From CAZSWR01 sp964610885 (lineage in GTDB: Bacteria > Bacteroidota > Ignavibacteria > Kapaibacteriales > UBA2268), in the NCBI GenBank assembly GCA_964610885.1, contig CAZSWR010000002.1:1-64000 (forward strand): a stretch of DNA of 64,000 nucleotides, in the 5' to 3' direction. Both the position numbers and the translations under genes were made by a program. Below are positions 8,910-18,938 of this stretch, piece after piece (the stretch's first letter is position 1; each line of letters begins with the position of its first letter). The notes beneath the pieces were generated by a model that made no database searches, was not told where the DNA came from, and saw only the letters and a program-made list of their open reading frames with translations.

Positions 8910-10388
8910 TTAATATTTGACAATAATTCTGATGTTTCTTTGCGATTCTTTGGATTTGTCTGTCGCTTGATATACAATTCGATAGCAATTCGCAAAGCCC
9001 GACGTTATGTCTTTGTAAATGCACGTGAAAGCGTTCGATAGCGATAGCTGCGAAAATGCGGAGCCGAACAGTGGGAATGACGTTCCATTGGTGGCGCGCG
9101 CAATCGGCCCTATGTCGGATTCTTCGGCGCATGGGTCGCCATGGGACGTGATCGAATACAGTTTGGCGCGCACTCCACGCAGCGCTTCGATCGCTTGCGC
9201 ATCTGTCAATTGTTGGCGGTTGTTTTGGCTGGCGGCGCATTGGATTCCTTCGTCGGTTAGGAGTATGAAATAACGCGCTGCATTCGCCCTGAAGTTAAAC
9301 TCGTTAGATGATTTGACGATTGCTAAGTACGAAGGCTCTTCTGTGCCGCCGGTGGCAGACTGCGCAAGGTAATTCGAGAATTCCTGAGCTGTGCTCAAAT
9401 TGGGGTTCGCAATAATCGGCGCCCCATTGTTTGAATTGGTTCCATACCTGCACAGGCCAAAACGGAGGCTCTCGGCGCCTGATTGAAATTTTGCAATGAA
9501 ACTATTGATTTCCGAGTTGATAGCCGTTCGCTTGCCTTGCATGGATAAGCTGTTGTCAATTATAAAGATAATGTCTGCCGATTGAAGATCTTGCGCTGTG
9601 GATGTTTTCGTAACTGATTGAATCGATTGCTCCACTCCGTCCTCATAGAGGCGAAAGCCCGTTGGAGGAATTGTCTGGCTTGCGAGGCTGCCAAATACTT
9701 TCGTGTTTACTGTAACGGCAGGAAAATTATCATAATTGGCGGAAAGCACTTGCTGGCCAAACGTGGCGCGGAGTATCTCGAACCCGGCAATACTCCATCC
9801 CGAGGAGGTTTGCGATCCGTCTGAAGTTAGCTGAAAGCCAAGTCTGATGTCTTTGCCTGCGAGCGAAGAGATGTCGATATAGCTTTCGCGCCAAGGCGAT
9901 TGGCCGGTGCGGTAGGCCAATTCGATCCAGTTCGTGCCTCCGTCCGTGGTGGCACGCACCCTGGCAAAGTCATAGTAACTTTCGAGGCTGAACTGCTCTG
10001 TCAGGCGAAGCAAAAGCTCTCCAGCGGCGCCGGTCGGCGTGCTTGGGACGGAGAATTGGCTCGTTATCAGCATCAGGTTGACGTTATTTTCATAATTATT
10101 TTCACCATAGCTTTTAACAGCTTGCTTAATTTCGGTAAAATCGGGACTATTGACTGCGACTATTGACCAAGAGCCTAATTTTGTGCACTGGTCGAGTGCG
10201 CTTTGGTCGAAGGCAAAACCGAAAACTGAGACGAAATTCTCAATTTCGGCCGGTGCGCCTAAGTCGTTGAAATTGTGGAATAATCCCTTTTGAAGTGTTG
10301 CCGGCGCGTCCTGCGCCATTGTTGCCGCGCCAAATGCGGAAACAACCCAAATCATTAGAATTAATGCAAGTTTCCTCGGCATTGCCAT
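8910..10388 (-). CDS. Exported von Willebrand factor A (VWA) domain protein
   Basis: About 492 residues with a signal peptide ending near ATMAQ. The N-terminal half resembles a lectin/MAM-type beta-sandwich (DGGTNWIEL and GWSIAGFEI segments). The C-terminal half is a VWA domain with the metal-site motif DNSLSM (DxSxS) and a later LLTDEG. VWA domains bind protein ligands through a divalent cation. No T9SS tail is visible at the C-terminus (ends RIIVKY), unlike its neighbours. I prefer the ATG at 10388 (AAGGA just upstream); MPRK at 10382 and an upstream TTG at 10418 are alternatives. The gene lies 40 bases upstream of the giant surface-protein gene on the same strand, so the two may be co-transcribed. 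Confidence 0.8.
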   Translation of the reverse strand: MAMPRKLALILMIWVVSAFGAATMAQDAPATLQKGLFHNFNDLGAPAEIENFVSVFGFAFDQSALDQCTKLGSWSIVAVNSPDFTEIKQAVKSYGENNYENNVNLMLITSQFSVPSTPTGAAGELLLRLTEQFSLESYYDFARVRATTDGGTNWIELAYRTGQSPWRESYIDISSLAGKDIRLGFQLTSDGSQTSSGWSIAGFEILRATFGQQVLSANYDNFPAVTVNTKVFGSLASQTIPPTGFRLYEDGVEQSIQSVTKTSTAQDLQSADIIFIIDNSLSMQGKRTAINSEINSFIAKFQSGAESLRFGLCRYGTNSNNGAPIIANPNLSTAQEFSNYLAQSATGGTEEPSYLAIVKSSNEFNFRANAARYFILLTDEGIQCAASQNNRQQLTDAQAIEALRGVRAKLYSITSHGDPCAEESDIGPIARATNGTSFPLFGSAFSQLSLSNAFTCIYKDITSGFANCYRIVYQATDKSKESQRNIRIIVKY

Positions 10389-11053
10389 GTCCTTATGGTT
10401 ATTTTTAATCTTTTTCAATAAATATAGAATCGGCGGAATACGTACAATCTTTAATAATTAATTGAAATATCAATGGATTGTAATCGTTATTCCTTCAATG
10501 AACTTGTGATTGGCATGGAAATAACTACCAATGTTATCATGTTTGAAACAAATTGCGTGCTAATAGCCAAAGCTCTCTGAAAATATTGCTACACAATGCG
10601 ATTTAGTTCCTGTTCCGATTGGAAGAGAAGAGGTGCTGCTGTAAGTAATTGAAAATAAGGATGATAGGTTAAGTGATTAAATATAAAATTGCAAGTGTAC
10701 ATTGATAACAGATTGGCATATAACGTGATATGTGGTGTGAAATTAAAGTTCAGTATCGTTTTAGGTGTGTCGAGTTATTTGAGTATTAAACCTCTCCTTT
10801 TGTCCCCTCCTTACCAAGGAGGGGAAAGAAATCCTTTGCGTAGCAATGGGTTTCTGGGGTGGTTTGAAATTTTCGCGAGATGAAAGTATTAAGATTTAAT
10901 TGCTGTTGTTTTATTCGTGTAATGGTAACTACCCATAAATGCGTTGTTGAGCCAATTATATTTAATTATAATTTTATCAATAGTCGTAGTATAATAAATT
11001 AAGAATATTGCATTTGCTCGGGTTAAAATGTAGATTAGGTGAACGTAGGAAGT
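10389..11053. other. Intergenic region between divergent surface-protein genes
   Basis: 665 bases, AT-rich, separating the minus-strand VWA gene from the plus-strand 1096-residue gene, so it should hold both promoters. The only clear structure is a hairpin at 10804-10824, CCCCTCCTT-acc-AAGGAGGGG, set in sequence that looks like a dispersed intergenic repeat. I see no convincing gene. Confidence 0.5.
10804..10824. repeat. Short perfect hairpin CCCCTCCTT/AAGGAGGGG
   Basis: A 9-bp perfect stem with a 3-base loop, in non-coding DNA. No T-run follows, so it looks more like a small intergenic repeat than a terminator. Confidence 0.5.
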
Positions 11054-14000
11054 ATGAATAAAAATATAATATTAGCTGTTCTGATTGCTTTTTTTATATC
11101 CGTTTTTGTTGGATATGCTGACACTTCAATTAGCTCCAATATTGCGCAAAACTCTACGTGGACGGTTGAGGGCAGCCCGTATATTATTACGAAGGACATC
11201 ACTGTCTATTCGGGCGCCACGCTTAGCATCGAGCCTGGATGCGAGGTTAGGTTCGCATACAATACCAGCCTTACAGTGAAGGGCAGGCTGTCTGCCATTG
11301 GATACGCAAATACGAGAATAATTTTCACGTCGAACGATGCTTCTCCAACGTCGCCGCGCTGGGGAAGCGTTAGCATCAGCACCTTGGAATCGAACCAACC
11401 ATCGTATATAAGCAATTGCGACTTCTATTTCGGCGGGCGGAACATGCACGCGCCGCTAATAGTCAACACGCCAAGCTATCCGCAGATCGATGGCCTGACT
11501 TTTTTCAATAATAAATTCAATGCTGTCGAAATCACATCCGCAATCTTGGGCATCGACGCAACAATTCCCAATATCGGATTGCCATACTTGGTAATTAATG
11601 AATTTGTCGTGCCCCGGGAGCGCGTATTGAACATCGAATCGGGCGTCGTCCTGAAGTTCAACACCTTGGGCCTGTTGCGAGTGAATGGTATTATTAATGC
11701 TTTAGGTAACGAGAACCAACCCATTGTGATGACGTCTGTTAGGGATGATTATGCGGACGGCTTCGATTCGAATAACGACGGACTGAGTTATGGCCAAAAC
11801 GGAGACTGGGGCGGTGCAGTTGTGGACAATCCATCCGCCGCCGCGAGGAGTACTTTCGTCAATTGCCGGTTTGCATTTGCCGGCGGCAGCCCCAAATCCC
11901 GCTACTCTACGATCGATGTAGAATATTCCACAGTCGTTGCGGAGGCGTGCACATTCGAGCGTTCGGCTCGGCTCGGCATCTTGATCGGTACGAATGGCAG
12001 GGCGGACCTCGGCGGCGGTATTTCGATGGGACGCAATTGTTTCCTCGATTTCAATTCAAACGGCAACTATGCAATATCGAACCAAAGCACCGCGGAAGTG
12101 CCCGCGCAAAACAATTTCTGGCAAATCACAGATTCTGCCGCAATTGCGCGATTGATCTACGACCGGTCTTCCGATCCGGCCATCGGTGCAGTGCCATTCT
12201 TTCCCTATTTATTCTCATGCCGTCCGGCAGCTCCGGAAACACCTCAACTCATCGCACCGGCCGATAATTCGACCGAAACTGAAATGAGCCTTGTATTCAA
12301 ATGGAAAAAGGTGATGACGGCGTACTCATATTCTTTCCAATTGTCAAAAATCAGCGATTTCTCTTCGTTCGTGGTGAACGTTTCGGACATCACCGATACG
12401 AGCTTTTTTGTGAACGGATTGGAGGCAAATACCATATATTATTGGCGTGTGCGCGCTGGCAATTCAACCGGTCAAAGTTCTTGGTCCACGGCTTGGCGCT
12501 TTTCGACACGGGACACGAAACCGCCCGACGCACCGGTGCTGGTATCGCCTTTGGACGGAGCTGCCGGGTTGCCCTGCTCGCTGACGTTCCTTTGGGAAAG
12601 GCCGCTCAACGCGCAGTCGTTCAGGTTCCAAATTGCAGAGGACCCCGGTTTCGCAATTGTGCTGGCCGATGAAGAGAATATCGCAAGCAACAATCGCGAT
12701 GTGCTGAATCTGGAAAACAACAAAGAGTATTTCTGGCGAGTCAAAGCTAAAAATGCGAACGGCTTCGGCCCATGGTCTGCCGTGAGGAGTTTTTCAACAA
12801 AATTATATCCTGATACGTTGCTGCCGGTGCCTTTTTCGTGGGAATACACGAACAGGACTGGGCAGAATATGTCCATCTTCGTCGGAACCGAAGCCAATAG
12901 CTGCTTGGATTGCGTCCGAATCAAACCGGGCGACGCCGTCGGTGTCTTTTTCGAAAACGATACATCGGTGGCCTGCGCCGGATACGCTTATTGGTTCGGG
13001 CAAACCGGCACTGTACTGGTTGCATGGGGCGATAATTCTTCGACCCCGGCCAAGGACGGTTTCGATTACCGCGAACCGCTCCGGTTCAAGCTCTGGGACG
13101 CTCAGGAGGGCCGCGTTATCGACGTGGTGGCAGTGCCGGAGTCAGGAGTTAATTATTACTTGCCGGATTCGATGCTGGTCGTGAAGCACTTCCGCAGGCT
13201 CACCGAACAGTCGATTAATCTTACAGCCGGCACTTGGACGATTGTGTCGTCGTCCGTGCTGCCGTCCGACCCCGCAATGGACTTCATCGTGCCGGATTCG
13301 ACTTCAATTATTTCGAATGTGCTCGAGGACTACGTCTTTTTGCGCGAGAACCTGCACGAGATTCGCAAATGGAACATTTCCGAAGGCTACCAAGTATTTT
13401 CATCGAAAGGTACGAGTTTGCGCATTTTGGGAACCGATGTGTCGCCCTCAATTCCTTTGAAAGAAAAAACGTGGGCCATTCTGCCTTACTATCCGAAAAC
13501 GGAGATTCCTCCGGCAGAAGCTCTGGCCACGATCAAAGACAAGATTCTGTTCATGCACTCCACCGATGGATCGGTTTTTGCGCCTAAATTCAACGTAAAC
13601 CAGATTGCCACAATGAAGCCCGGCGAAGGATACAAGATAATTCTGTCCTCAGCTTCGGCCTTGGAGTATCCGAACAGTTACGGCGGGGCAGTCGGAGCGA
13701 GCTATCCCATTTTGTCCGCCTATCGCCACGAAAACACAGGAGTGCATTCAGCGCTAATTTTGCAATCTTCGGATTTCAACGATGGCGACGAAGTCTTCAT
13801 TATGGATACTATTGGCAAAAACGTAGGCTCTGGGATCGCAACGAACCAGATTTGCGCTTTGGTGGCGTATGGGCACGACATATTTAACCCCGAAATCAAA
13901 GATGGGGCCATGGAGGGCGAAACTCTCTCGTTTGCCGTCAGGCGCAAGGAATCCATGGAAATTGTCCCGCTCGTCGTAAACCGAGTAACCGACCTACTGA

Positions 14001-14341
14001 GCGGCACCGACTTGGCTCCTGTATGTTATTACAAAAAGAACGCGCTTCATCGGGTGGACCTTTCGGCATTCACGCCCGTCGAGAGCAGTGCGGACGTTTT
14101 CTCATCAGTTGCCTCGCCCGATCCGGCAAATCGGGAGGTCAGCATAACTTTACCGATTGGCAATCGTAAGAGTATCAGGGTCTATAACTCTCTGGGGGCA
14201 GACCTAACGGAATCTCTCGAGTTGGCATACAGTATTTCATCTGTACAGATAACGGTGAGTTCGCTGCCGAGCGGCGTTTACGCTGCGGTTGGGAATTGCG
14301 ACGGGCGGCGGATTGTTTGCGTTTTCAGGGTGGCTCGGTAA
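11054..14341 (+). CDS. T9SS-exported protein with beta-helix, fibronectin-III-like domains and shared C-terminal module
   Basis: 1095 residues. I start at the ATG at 11054, which follows GTAGGA, rather than the in-frame GTG at 11039; the product then begins MNKNIILAVLIAFF, a signal peptide. Residues about 30-390 look like a right-handed parallel beta-helix (repeated GATLSIEPG and FxNC-type turns). Two fibronectin-III-like domains follow (about 395-585, each with YYWRV/YFWRV). The next 430 residues match the module in the giant protein at 3482-8869, with shared EGYQ, MKPGEGYK and LPYYP-type motifs. The C-terminus is a T9SS-like sorting domain (PDPANRE onward). It is probably surface-anchored; the function is unknown. 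Confidence 0.8.
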   Translation: MNKNIILAVLIAFFISVFVGYADTSISSNIAQNSTWTVEGSPYIITKDITVYSGATLSIEPGCEVRFAYNTSLTVKGRLSAIGYANTRIIFTSNDASPTSPRWGSVSISTLESNQPSYISNCDFYFGGRNMHAPLIVNTPSYPQIDGLTFFNNKFNAVEITSAILGIDATIPNIGLPYLVINEFVVPRERVLNIESGVVLKFNTLGLLRVNGIINALGNENQPIVMTSVRDDYADGFDSNNDGLSYGQNGDWGGAVVDNPSAAARSTFVNCRFAFAGGSPKSRYSTIDVEYSTVVAEACTFERSARLGILIGTNGRADLGGGISMGRNCFLDFNSNGNYAISNQSTAEVPAQNNFWQITDSAAIARLIYDRSSDPAIGAVPFFPYLFSCRPAAPETPQLIAPADNSTETEMSLVFKWKKVMTAYSYSFQLSKISDFSSFVVNVSDITDTSFFVNGLEANTIYYWRVRAGNSTGQSSWSTAWRFSTRDTKPPDAPVLVSPLDGAAGLPCSLTFLWERPLNAQSFRFQIAEDPGFAIVLADEENIASNNRDVLNLENNKEYFWRVKAKNANGFGPWSAVRSFSTKLYPDTLLPVPFSWEYTNRTGQNMSIFVGTEANSCLDCVRIKPGDAVGVFFENDTSVACAGYAYWFGQTGTVLVAWGDNSSTPAKDGFDYREPLRFKLWDAQEGRVIDVVAVPESGVNYYLPDSMLVVKHFRRLTEQSINLTAGTWTIVSSSVLPSDPAMDFIVPDSTSIISNVLEDYVFLRENLHEIRKWNISEGYQVFSSKGTSLRILGTDVSPSIPLKEKTWAILPYYPKTEIPPAEALATIKDKILFMHSTDGSVFAPKFNVNQIATMKPGEGYKIILSSASALEYPNSYGGAVGASYPILSAYRHENTGVHSALILQSSDFNDGDEVFIMDTIGKNVGSGIATNQICALVAYGHDIFNPEIKDGAMEGETLSFAVRRKESMEIVPLVVNRVTDLLSGTDLAPVCYYKKNALHRVDLSAFTPVESSADVFSSVASPDPANREVSITLPIGNRKSIRVYNSLGADLTESLELAYSISSVQITVSSLPSGVYAAVGNCDGRRIVCVFRVAR

Positions 14342-14389
14342 TCAGGTGGCGACTCTTCCTTGTATGATAAGTGTGTTGAATGCGTCGCG

Positions 14390-14500
14390 GTAAGTCATTG
14401 AAATGTCAAGAAATCCCCCAACCCCATTTTTCAAAGTGGGACGAAGAAAAGATTTGCGTAAAACACTGACAATATTTGAAATAATGGTATACTCGAAGGG
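14390..14500. repeat. Dispersed intergenic repeat, copy A
   Basis: This stretch (TCATTGAAAT, then ATCCCCCAACCCCATTTT and ACTCGAA) matches the reverse complement of 29703-29815 at roughly three positions in four, and matches part of 23133-23245. All copies are in non-coding DNA. Confidence 0.6.
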
Positions 14501-14629
14501 GCTGTATCATAAGTGTCATTCTGAACGAAGTGAAGAATCCATTGTCATTCATAATTCAATGTTAAATATGGATGTTTCACTTAGTTCAACATGACGAAAT
14601 AACAGTTTTTCGCACTTTTGAGACAGCCC
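14498..14629. repeat. MITE-like element with terminal inverted repeats
   Basis: The ends are inverted copies of each other: GGGCTGTaTCAtAAGTG on the left and CACTTTTGAGACAGCCC on the right. The pairing continues inward (GTCATTCTGAAC against GTTCAACATGAC). About 130 bases, no coding capacity. It contains the CATTCTGAACGAAGTGAAGAATC motif common in intergenic repeats of this phylum. Confidence 0.55.
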
Positions 14630-14673
14630 TGTGGCACAGAGATACTTTTTCAACAAGCTCTAAGTAAACAATA

Positions 14674-15612
14674 ATGAATTTGAAAGAATATATTAAAACT
14701 GAGGCTGCACTCGTCGGCTTTCCGATCTGCGGAGTGGCCGAGGCCATGCGTTTGGACTCTGAGGCATCGAGATTGGCCCAATGGATTGAGGCAGGGAAAA
14801 GTGGCGAATTCCCATACATTACGGATAACCTCGAAGCATATTCAAATTGCCATATTCAGTACCCCAATGCACGGTCTGTGATTGTGTGCGGCCTGCCATA
14901 TCGTTTGGATAAAGAGGAGTATGAATGCGAATCGGATGACTGGGCCGAAATATCTCAGTATGCAATTCGCGAGGATTACCACCGAGTGGTGAAGGATTTG
15001 CTCGAGCAGCTCGCCGAGAGGATTCGCAAGCAATTGCCCGACGCGATGCTACATACTTATTCTGATACTGGCCATTTCATGGAAAAGGCATTTGCGGCTC
15101 GTTCGGGCATCGGTTGGCAGGGCAAAAATACTCTGATTATTAATTCTGAATATGGGTCTTTCCTTTTCCTTGGTATTATTATTACAGATATTCCATTAGA
15201 GCCGGATGCGCCAATCGGGGACGGTTGCAAGGGCTGCCGAAGGTGTATCGAAGAGTGCCCCACGGGAGCGCTTTCAGAGGATAGGATGCTCGAAGCCCGT
15301 AAGTGCATTTCGTATTGGACCACAGGCCGCAGAGAGCTTGTTAATGTACCTGATTGCGTGATTCAAAATATTGGGAATCGGGTTTATGCCTGCGACGAAT
15401 GCCAGAAGGCCTGCCCGTGGAATTCTCAGGCGAACACGGAACGCGAACCGCGTATGGCTTTTACGCCCGGACTGCGGCGCATTGCTTTGGAAGAAATCGA
15501 TGCCATGAGCCAGTCCGAATTCGATCAAAAATTCAGAGATACTGCAATTGGATGGCTTAAAGTGAAAGTATTGAAAAGAAATGCGCAACTCCTGAGGCTC
15601 AAAAACTCATAA
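14674..15612 (+). CDS. queG: Epoxyqueuosine reductase QueG
   Basis: 312 residues, normal for the family. QueG is a cobalamin- and iron-sulphur-dependent cytoplasmic enzyme that reduces epoxyqueuosine to queuosine in the wobble position of tRNAs with GUN anticodons. The SDTGHFMEKAFAARSGIGWQ segment is the family signature. Two ferredoxin-like 4Fe-4S clusters are supported by CKGCRRCIEECP and a later CDECQKACPW; AARKCISYW lies between them. The C-terminal helical extension (LKRNAQLL) is also typical. It stands alone on the plus strand, 100 bases before an RND pump gene, with no visible co-regulated partner. Confidence 0.93.
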   Translation: MNLKEYIKTEAALVGFPICGVAEAMRLDSEASRLAQWIEAGKSGEFPYITDNLEAYSNCHIQYPNARSVIVCGLPYRLDKEEYECESDDWAEISQYAIREDYHRVVKDLLEQLAERIRKQLPDAMLHTYSDTGHFMEKAFAARSGIGWQGKNTLIINSEYGSFLFLGIIITDIPLEPDAPIGDGCKGCRRCIEECPTGALSEDRMLEARKCISYWTTGRRELVNVPDCVIQNIGNRVYACDECQKACPWNSQANTEREPRMAFTPGLRRIALEEIDAMSQSEFDQKFRDTAIGWLKVKVLKRNAQLLRLKNS

Positions 15613-15712
15613 AACATTACTCCGGCTTGGAAAAAAGTGTTAATTTGCAATCTTATGCCGAATGAAATATTGGATTACTTTCGGCGAGTTGTGAGTACTA
15701 TTTGAGAACTAT

Positions 15713-18700
15713 ATGAGTTTATCTTTAATAAGCATCAAACGTCCGGTTTTGGCAATTGTGATGAGCGTTGTCATTCTGCTGTTTGGCGCAATATCTTATA
15801 CTTTGCTCGGAGTGAGGGAATATCCGAGTATCGACCCGCCGATTATCACCGTGAACGTTACTTACACGGGCGCGAATGCGGACATCATCGAGACGCAAAT
15901 CACCGAGCCACTCGAGGAATCCATTAACGGTATCGCCGGCATTCGGTCGCTGACGTCGGTCAGCCGCGACGGCCGTTCGCAGATCACTGTGGAGTTCGAC
16001 GTGGATCAAGACCTCGAGGCCGCCGCCAACGACGTCCGAGACCGCGTATCGAAGGCTCAATCGTTGCTCCCGCCGGACGTCAATCCGCCCACAGTTGTGA
16101 AGGCCGACGCCGACGCCAATCCGATTATTATGTTTAACCTAATAACCCAATCGAGGAGCTTGCTCGAAGTTTCGGCATTCTCCACTAACGTCGTTAAAGA
16201 GCGTTTGCAGACGATTCCCGGGGTCAGCGAAGTATCGATTTGGGGCGAGAAGAAATACTCGATGCGGCTTTGGCTCGAACCCTCCAAGATGTCAGCTTTC
16301 GGAATAGTTCCCTCGGACATTCGCTCGGCTCTGGCCGTTGAGAATATCGAACTGCCATCGGGCAAGATCGAAGGCACGCAAACCGAGCTTACCATCCGCA
16401 CTCTGGGCCGAATCTTCACCGAAAAAGATTTCAATAACATGATAATCAAGGAAGTGAATGGATACTTGGTTCGCCTTTCTGATATCGGATACGCATCGCT
16501 CGGGCCAGAGGTGGAAAACATGATTATGAAGCGGGACGGCCGGGCAGCGATCGGCATCGCACTTCTTCCACAACCAGGGTCGAACCATATAAAAATAGCA
16601 AATGAGTTTTATAGTCGTATCGAACAAATCAAAAGAGATATGCCTGCCGATTTGGAAATCGCTATGGGCTACGACGTAACTCGTTTCATCCGCCGTTCGA
16701 TTAGCGAGGTGGGGGAGACTATTGTTATTGCTTTCCTCTTGGTTATTGCCATTATTTTCCTTTTCCTTCGCGATTGGCGCACCACAGTGATCCCGATTAT
16801 CGCAATTCCAATTTCGTTGGTTGGAGTGTTTTTTATTATGTATTTAATGAATTTCACAATCAATGTGCTTACGCTTTTGGGAATTGTGCTTGCAATTGGC
16901 ATTGTGGTGGACGATGCCATTGTGGTTCTCGAAAACATATACTCGAAGGTGGAGGAAGGCCAATCGCCTCTCGAAGCCGGCAAAAGCGGTTCGTCTGAAA
17001 TCTTTTTTGCAATTGTATCCACGACACTGACCCTTGCGGCTGTCTTTCTGCCGATTCTCTTCATGGAGGGCATCGCCGGCAGGCTGTTCCGCGAGTTTGG
17101 CGTCGTGATCGCCGGGTCTGTCGTTATTTCTGCTTTCGTGGCCCTGTCGCTCACTCCGATGCTCAGCACGAAGATTCTCAAAGGGAACGCTGGCCACAAC
17201 AAGTTCTACACGATGACCGAACCGATTTTTGAGACATTGAATAATCTATACCGTCGCTCGCTCGAATGGTTCATGGATAGACGTTGGCTTTCGTTTGTTG
17301 TAATGGCAGTCTGCGTTGCAGGGATTTATTTCTTCTATGGCGGGCTGAAGTCCGAACTGGCCCCACTCGAGGATCGCTCCTTCATCCGCGTGCAATCGAC
17401 GGCTCCTGAGGGCACTTCGTTCGCGGCCATGAATGACTACATGGACAATATGTATAAATTATGTTTCGATTCCGTTCCCGAAGCATCGGCAATGATGTAT
17501 GGCGCTGCAATCGGCGGCGGCGGCGGAGCGGTCAATTCAGGATTCATCCGGCTGATGCTCAAGGATAGGGAAGAGCGCCAACGCTCACAGCAAGAAATCG
17601 CCGAGATGCTATCGACAGCAGTGAAGAAAAACAGCGACGCTATAACGTTTATTGCCCAAGAGCAAACAATCGGCACAAGCAAAGCCGGCCAGCCCGTGCA
17701 ATTCGTCGTGCAAGCCCCGAATTTCGATGCACTCAAGGATTTAGTCCCGAAATTCCTTTCGGAGGCCAGGAAGGATCCAACTTTCCGGCTTGTGGACGTT
17801 AATTTGAAATTCAACAAACCGGAACTGGCAGTCAATATCAATCGCGCAAAAGCTCGCGAAATGGGCGTCAGCGTCCAAGACATCGCCCAAGCGCTGCAAT
17901 TGGGATTCAGCGGCCAACGCTACGGATTCTTTATCAAAGACGGCAAACAGTACCAAGTGATCGGCCAGTTGCTGCGCGACAACCGAAGCAAACCAAACGA
18001 CGTTTCGAACCTCTACGTGCGGAACAAAACAGGAGTGCCACTCCAATTGGATAACTTCATCACGATAAGCGAACAAAGCTCTCCGCCGCAACTTTACCGC
18101 TACAATAGGTACTCCGCGGCCACGTTCCAGGCGTCGCTCGCGCCGGGCAAATCAATTGGAGACGGAATCGCCGCGATGGACAAGGTTTACGACCAAGTGG
18201 CCGACAAATCGTTCCTTCGCGCGCTGGCCGGCCCGTCGAAAGACTACGCCGAAAGCTCGTCGAACCTGATGTTCACGTTCATGTTCGCAATTGTGCTCAT
18301 ATTCCTGATCCTTGCCGGCCAATTCGAGAGTTTCCGCGACCCGCTGACGATTATGCTAACCGTGCCGTTGGCAATTGCAGGAGCGGTTGCCTCGCTATAT
18401 ATTTTCAATCAAACAATGAACATTTACAGCCAAATCGGTATGATTATGCTTATTGGCTTGGTAACGAAAAATGGTATCCTTATCGTTGAGTTTGCCAACC
18501 AGAGGCGTCGCGCTGGCGGCGAAAAGCTGGAATCGGTGGTTTCGGCAGCCACTCAGCGTTTCCGCCCGATCCTGATGACGAGCCTTTCGACTGCTCTCGG
18601 CGCTTTGCCGATTGCCCTTGCTCTCGGCGCCGGTTCCGAATCGCGCGTATCGATGGGTATTGTCGTGGTGTTTGGTATTATGTTCTCGACAGTGCTCACG

Positions 18701-18763
18701 CTGTACGTGATTCCGGCAATGTATATGTACCTTTCGTCGAAAAGGGTTAAAATCATTGATTGA
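15713..18763 (+). CDS. RND multidrug efflux permease, HAE1 (AcrB/MexB) type
   Basis: 1016 residues with the RND layout: an N-terminal helix (ISIKRPVLAIVMSVV), a large periplasmic loop, helices 2-6, a second loop and helices 8-12. The proton-relay aspartate pair is present in helix 4 (GIVVDDAIVVLENI). The HAE1 class pumps drugs and other hydrophobic compounds outward by proton antiport, as a trimer with an adaptor and an outer-membrane channel. No adaptor or TolC gene is adjacent, so it must borrow these from elsewhere or work alone. It is not closely tied to the metal-type RND operon at 23.6-29.6 kb. The substrate cannot be read from the sequence. Confidence 0.9.
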   Translation: MSLSLISIKRPVLAIVMSVVILLFGAISYTLLGVREYPSIDPPIITVNVTYTGANADIIETQITEPLEESINGIAGIRSLTSVSRDGRSQITVEFDVDQDLEAAANDVRDRVSKAQSLLPPDVNPPTVVKADADANPIIMFNLITQSRSLLEVSAFSTNVVKERLQTIPGVSEVSIWGEKKYSMRLWLEPSKMSAFGIVPSDIRSALAVENIELPSGKIEGTQTELTIRTLGRIFTEKDFNNMIIKEVNGYLVRLSDIGYASLGPEVENMIMKRDGRAAIGIALLPQPGSNHIKIANEFYSRIEQIKRDMPADLEIAMGYDVTRFIRRSISEVGETIVIAFLLVIAIIFLFLRDWRTTVIPIIAIPISLVGVFFIMYLMNFTINVLTLLGIVLAIGIVVDDAIVVLENIYSKVEEGQSPLEAGKSGSSEIFFAIVSTTLTLAAVFLPILFMEGIAGRLFREFGVVIAGSVVISAFVALSLTPMLSTKILKGNAGHNKFYTMTEPIFETLNNLYRRSLEWFMDRRWLSFVVMAVCVAGIYFFYGGLKSELAPLEDRSFIRVQSTAPEGTSFAAMNDYMDNMYKLCFDSVPEASAMMYGAAIGGGGGAVNSGFIRLMLKDREERQRSQQEIAEMLSTAVKKNSDAITFIAQEQTIGTSKAGQPVQFVVQAPNFDALKDLVPKFLSEARKDPTFRLVDVNLKFNKPELAVNINRAKAREMGVSVQDIAQALQLGFSGQRYGFFIKDGKQYQVIGQLLRDNRSKPNDVSNLYVRNKTGVPLQLDNFITISEQSSPPQLYRYNRYSAATFQASLAPGKSIGDGIAAMDKVYDQVADKSFLRALAGPSKDYAESSSNLMFTFMFAIVLIFLILAGQFESFRDPLTIMLTVPLAIAGAVASLYIFNQTMNIYSQIGMIMLIGLVTKNGILIVEFANQRRRAGGEKLESVVSAATQRFRPILMTSLSTALGALPIALALGAGSESRVSMGIVVVFGIMFSTVLTLYVIPAMYMYLSSKRVKIID

Positions 18764-18938
18764 TCCGGCACAATTGAAGGCATTGGAATCAGCTCGGTAG
18801 TTTTGAAATACAATATTTTTATTAAATGCTCGATTCAAATAATTGGATTGAGCGCTGCCGGATTATGCTCGCGCAGCAAGTTGAAGAATTCCTTTTGCGA
18901 AGGAAGAGCAGATTGTGGTAAGAATAAGGATGTAGAAA

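Noticed and set aside
10689..10883. 64-codon open frame before the 1095-residue surface-protein gene
   Set aside because: It runs through the CCCCTCCTT/AAGGAGGGG repeat and has low-complexity sequence; repeat DNA, not a gene.
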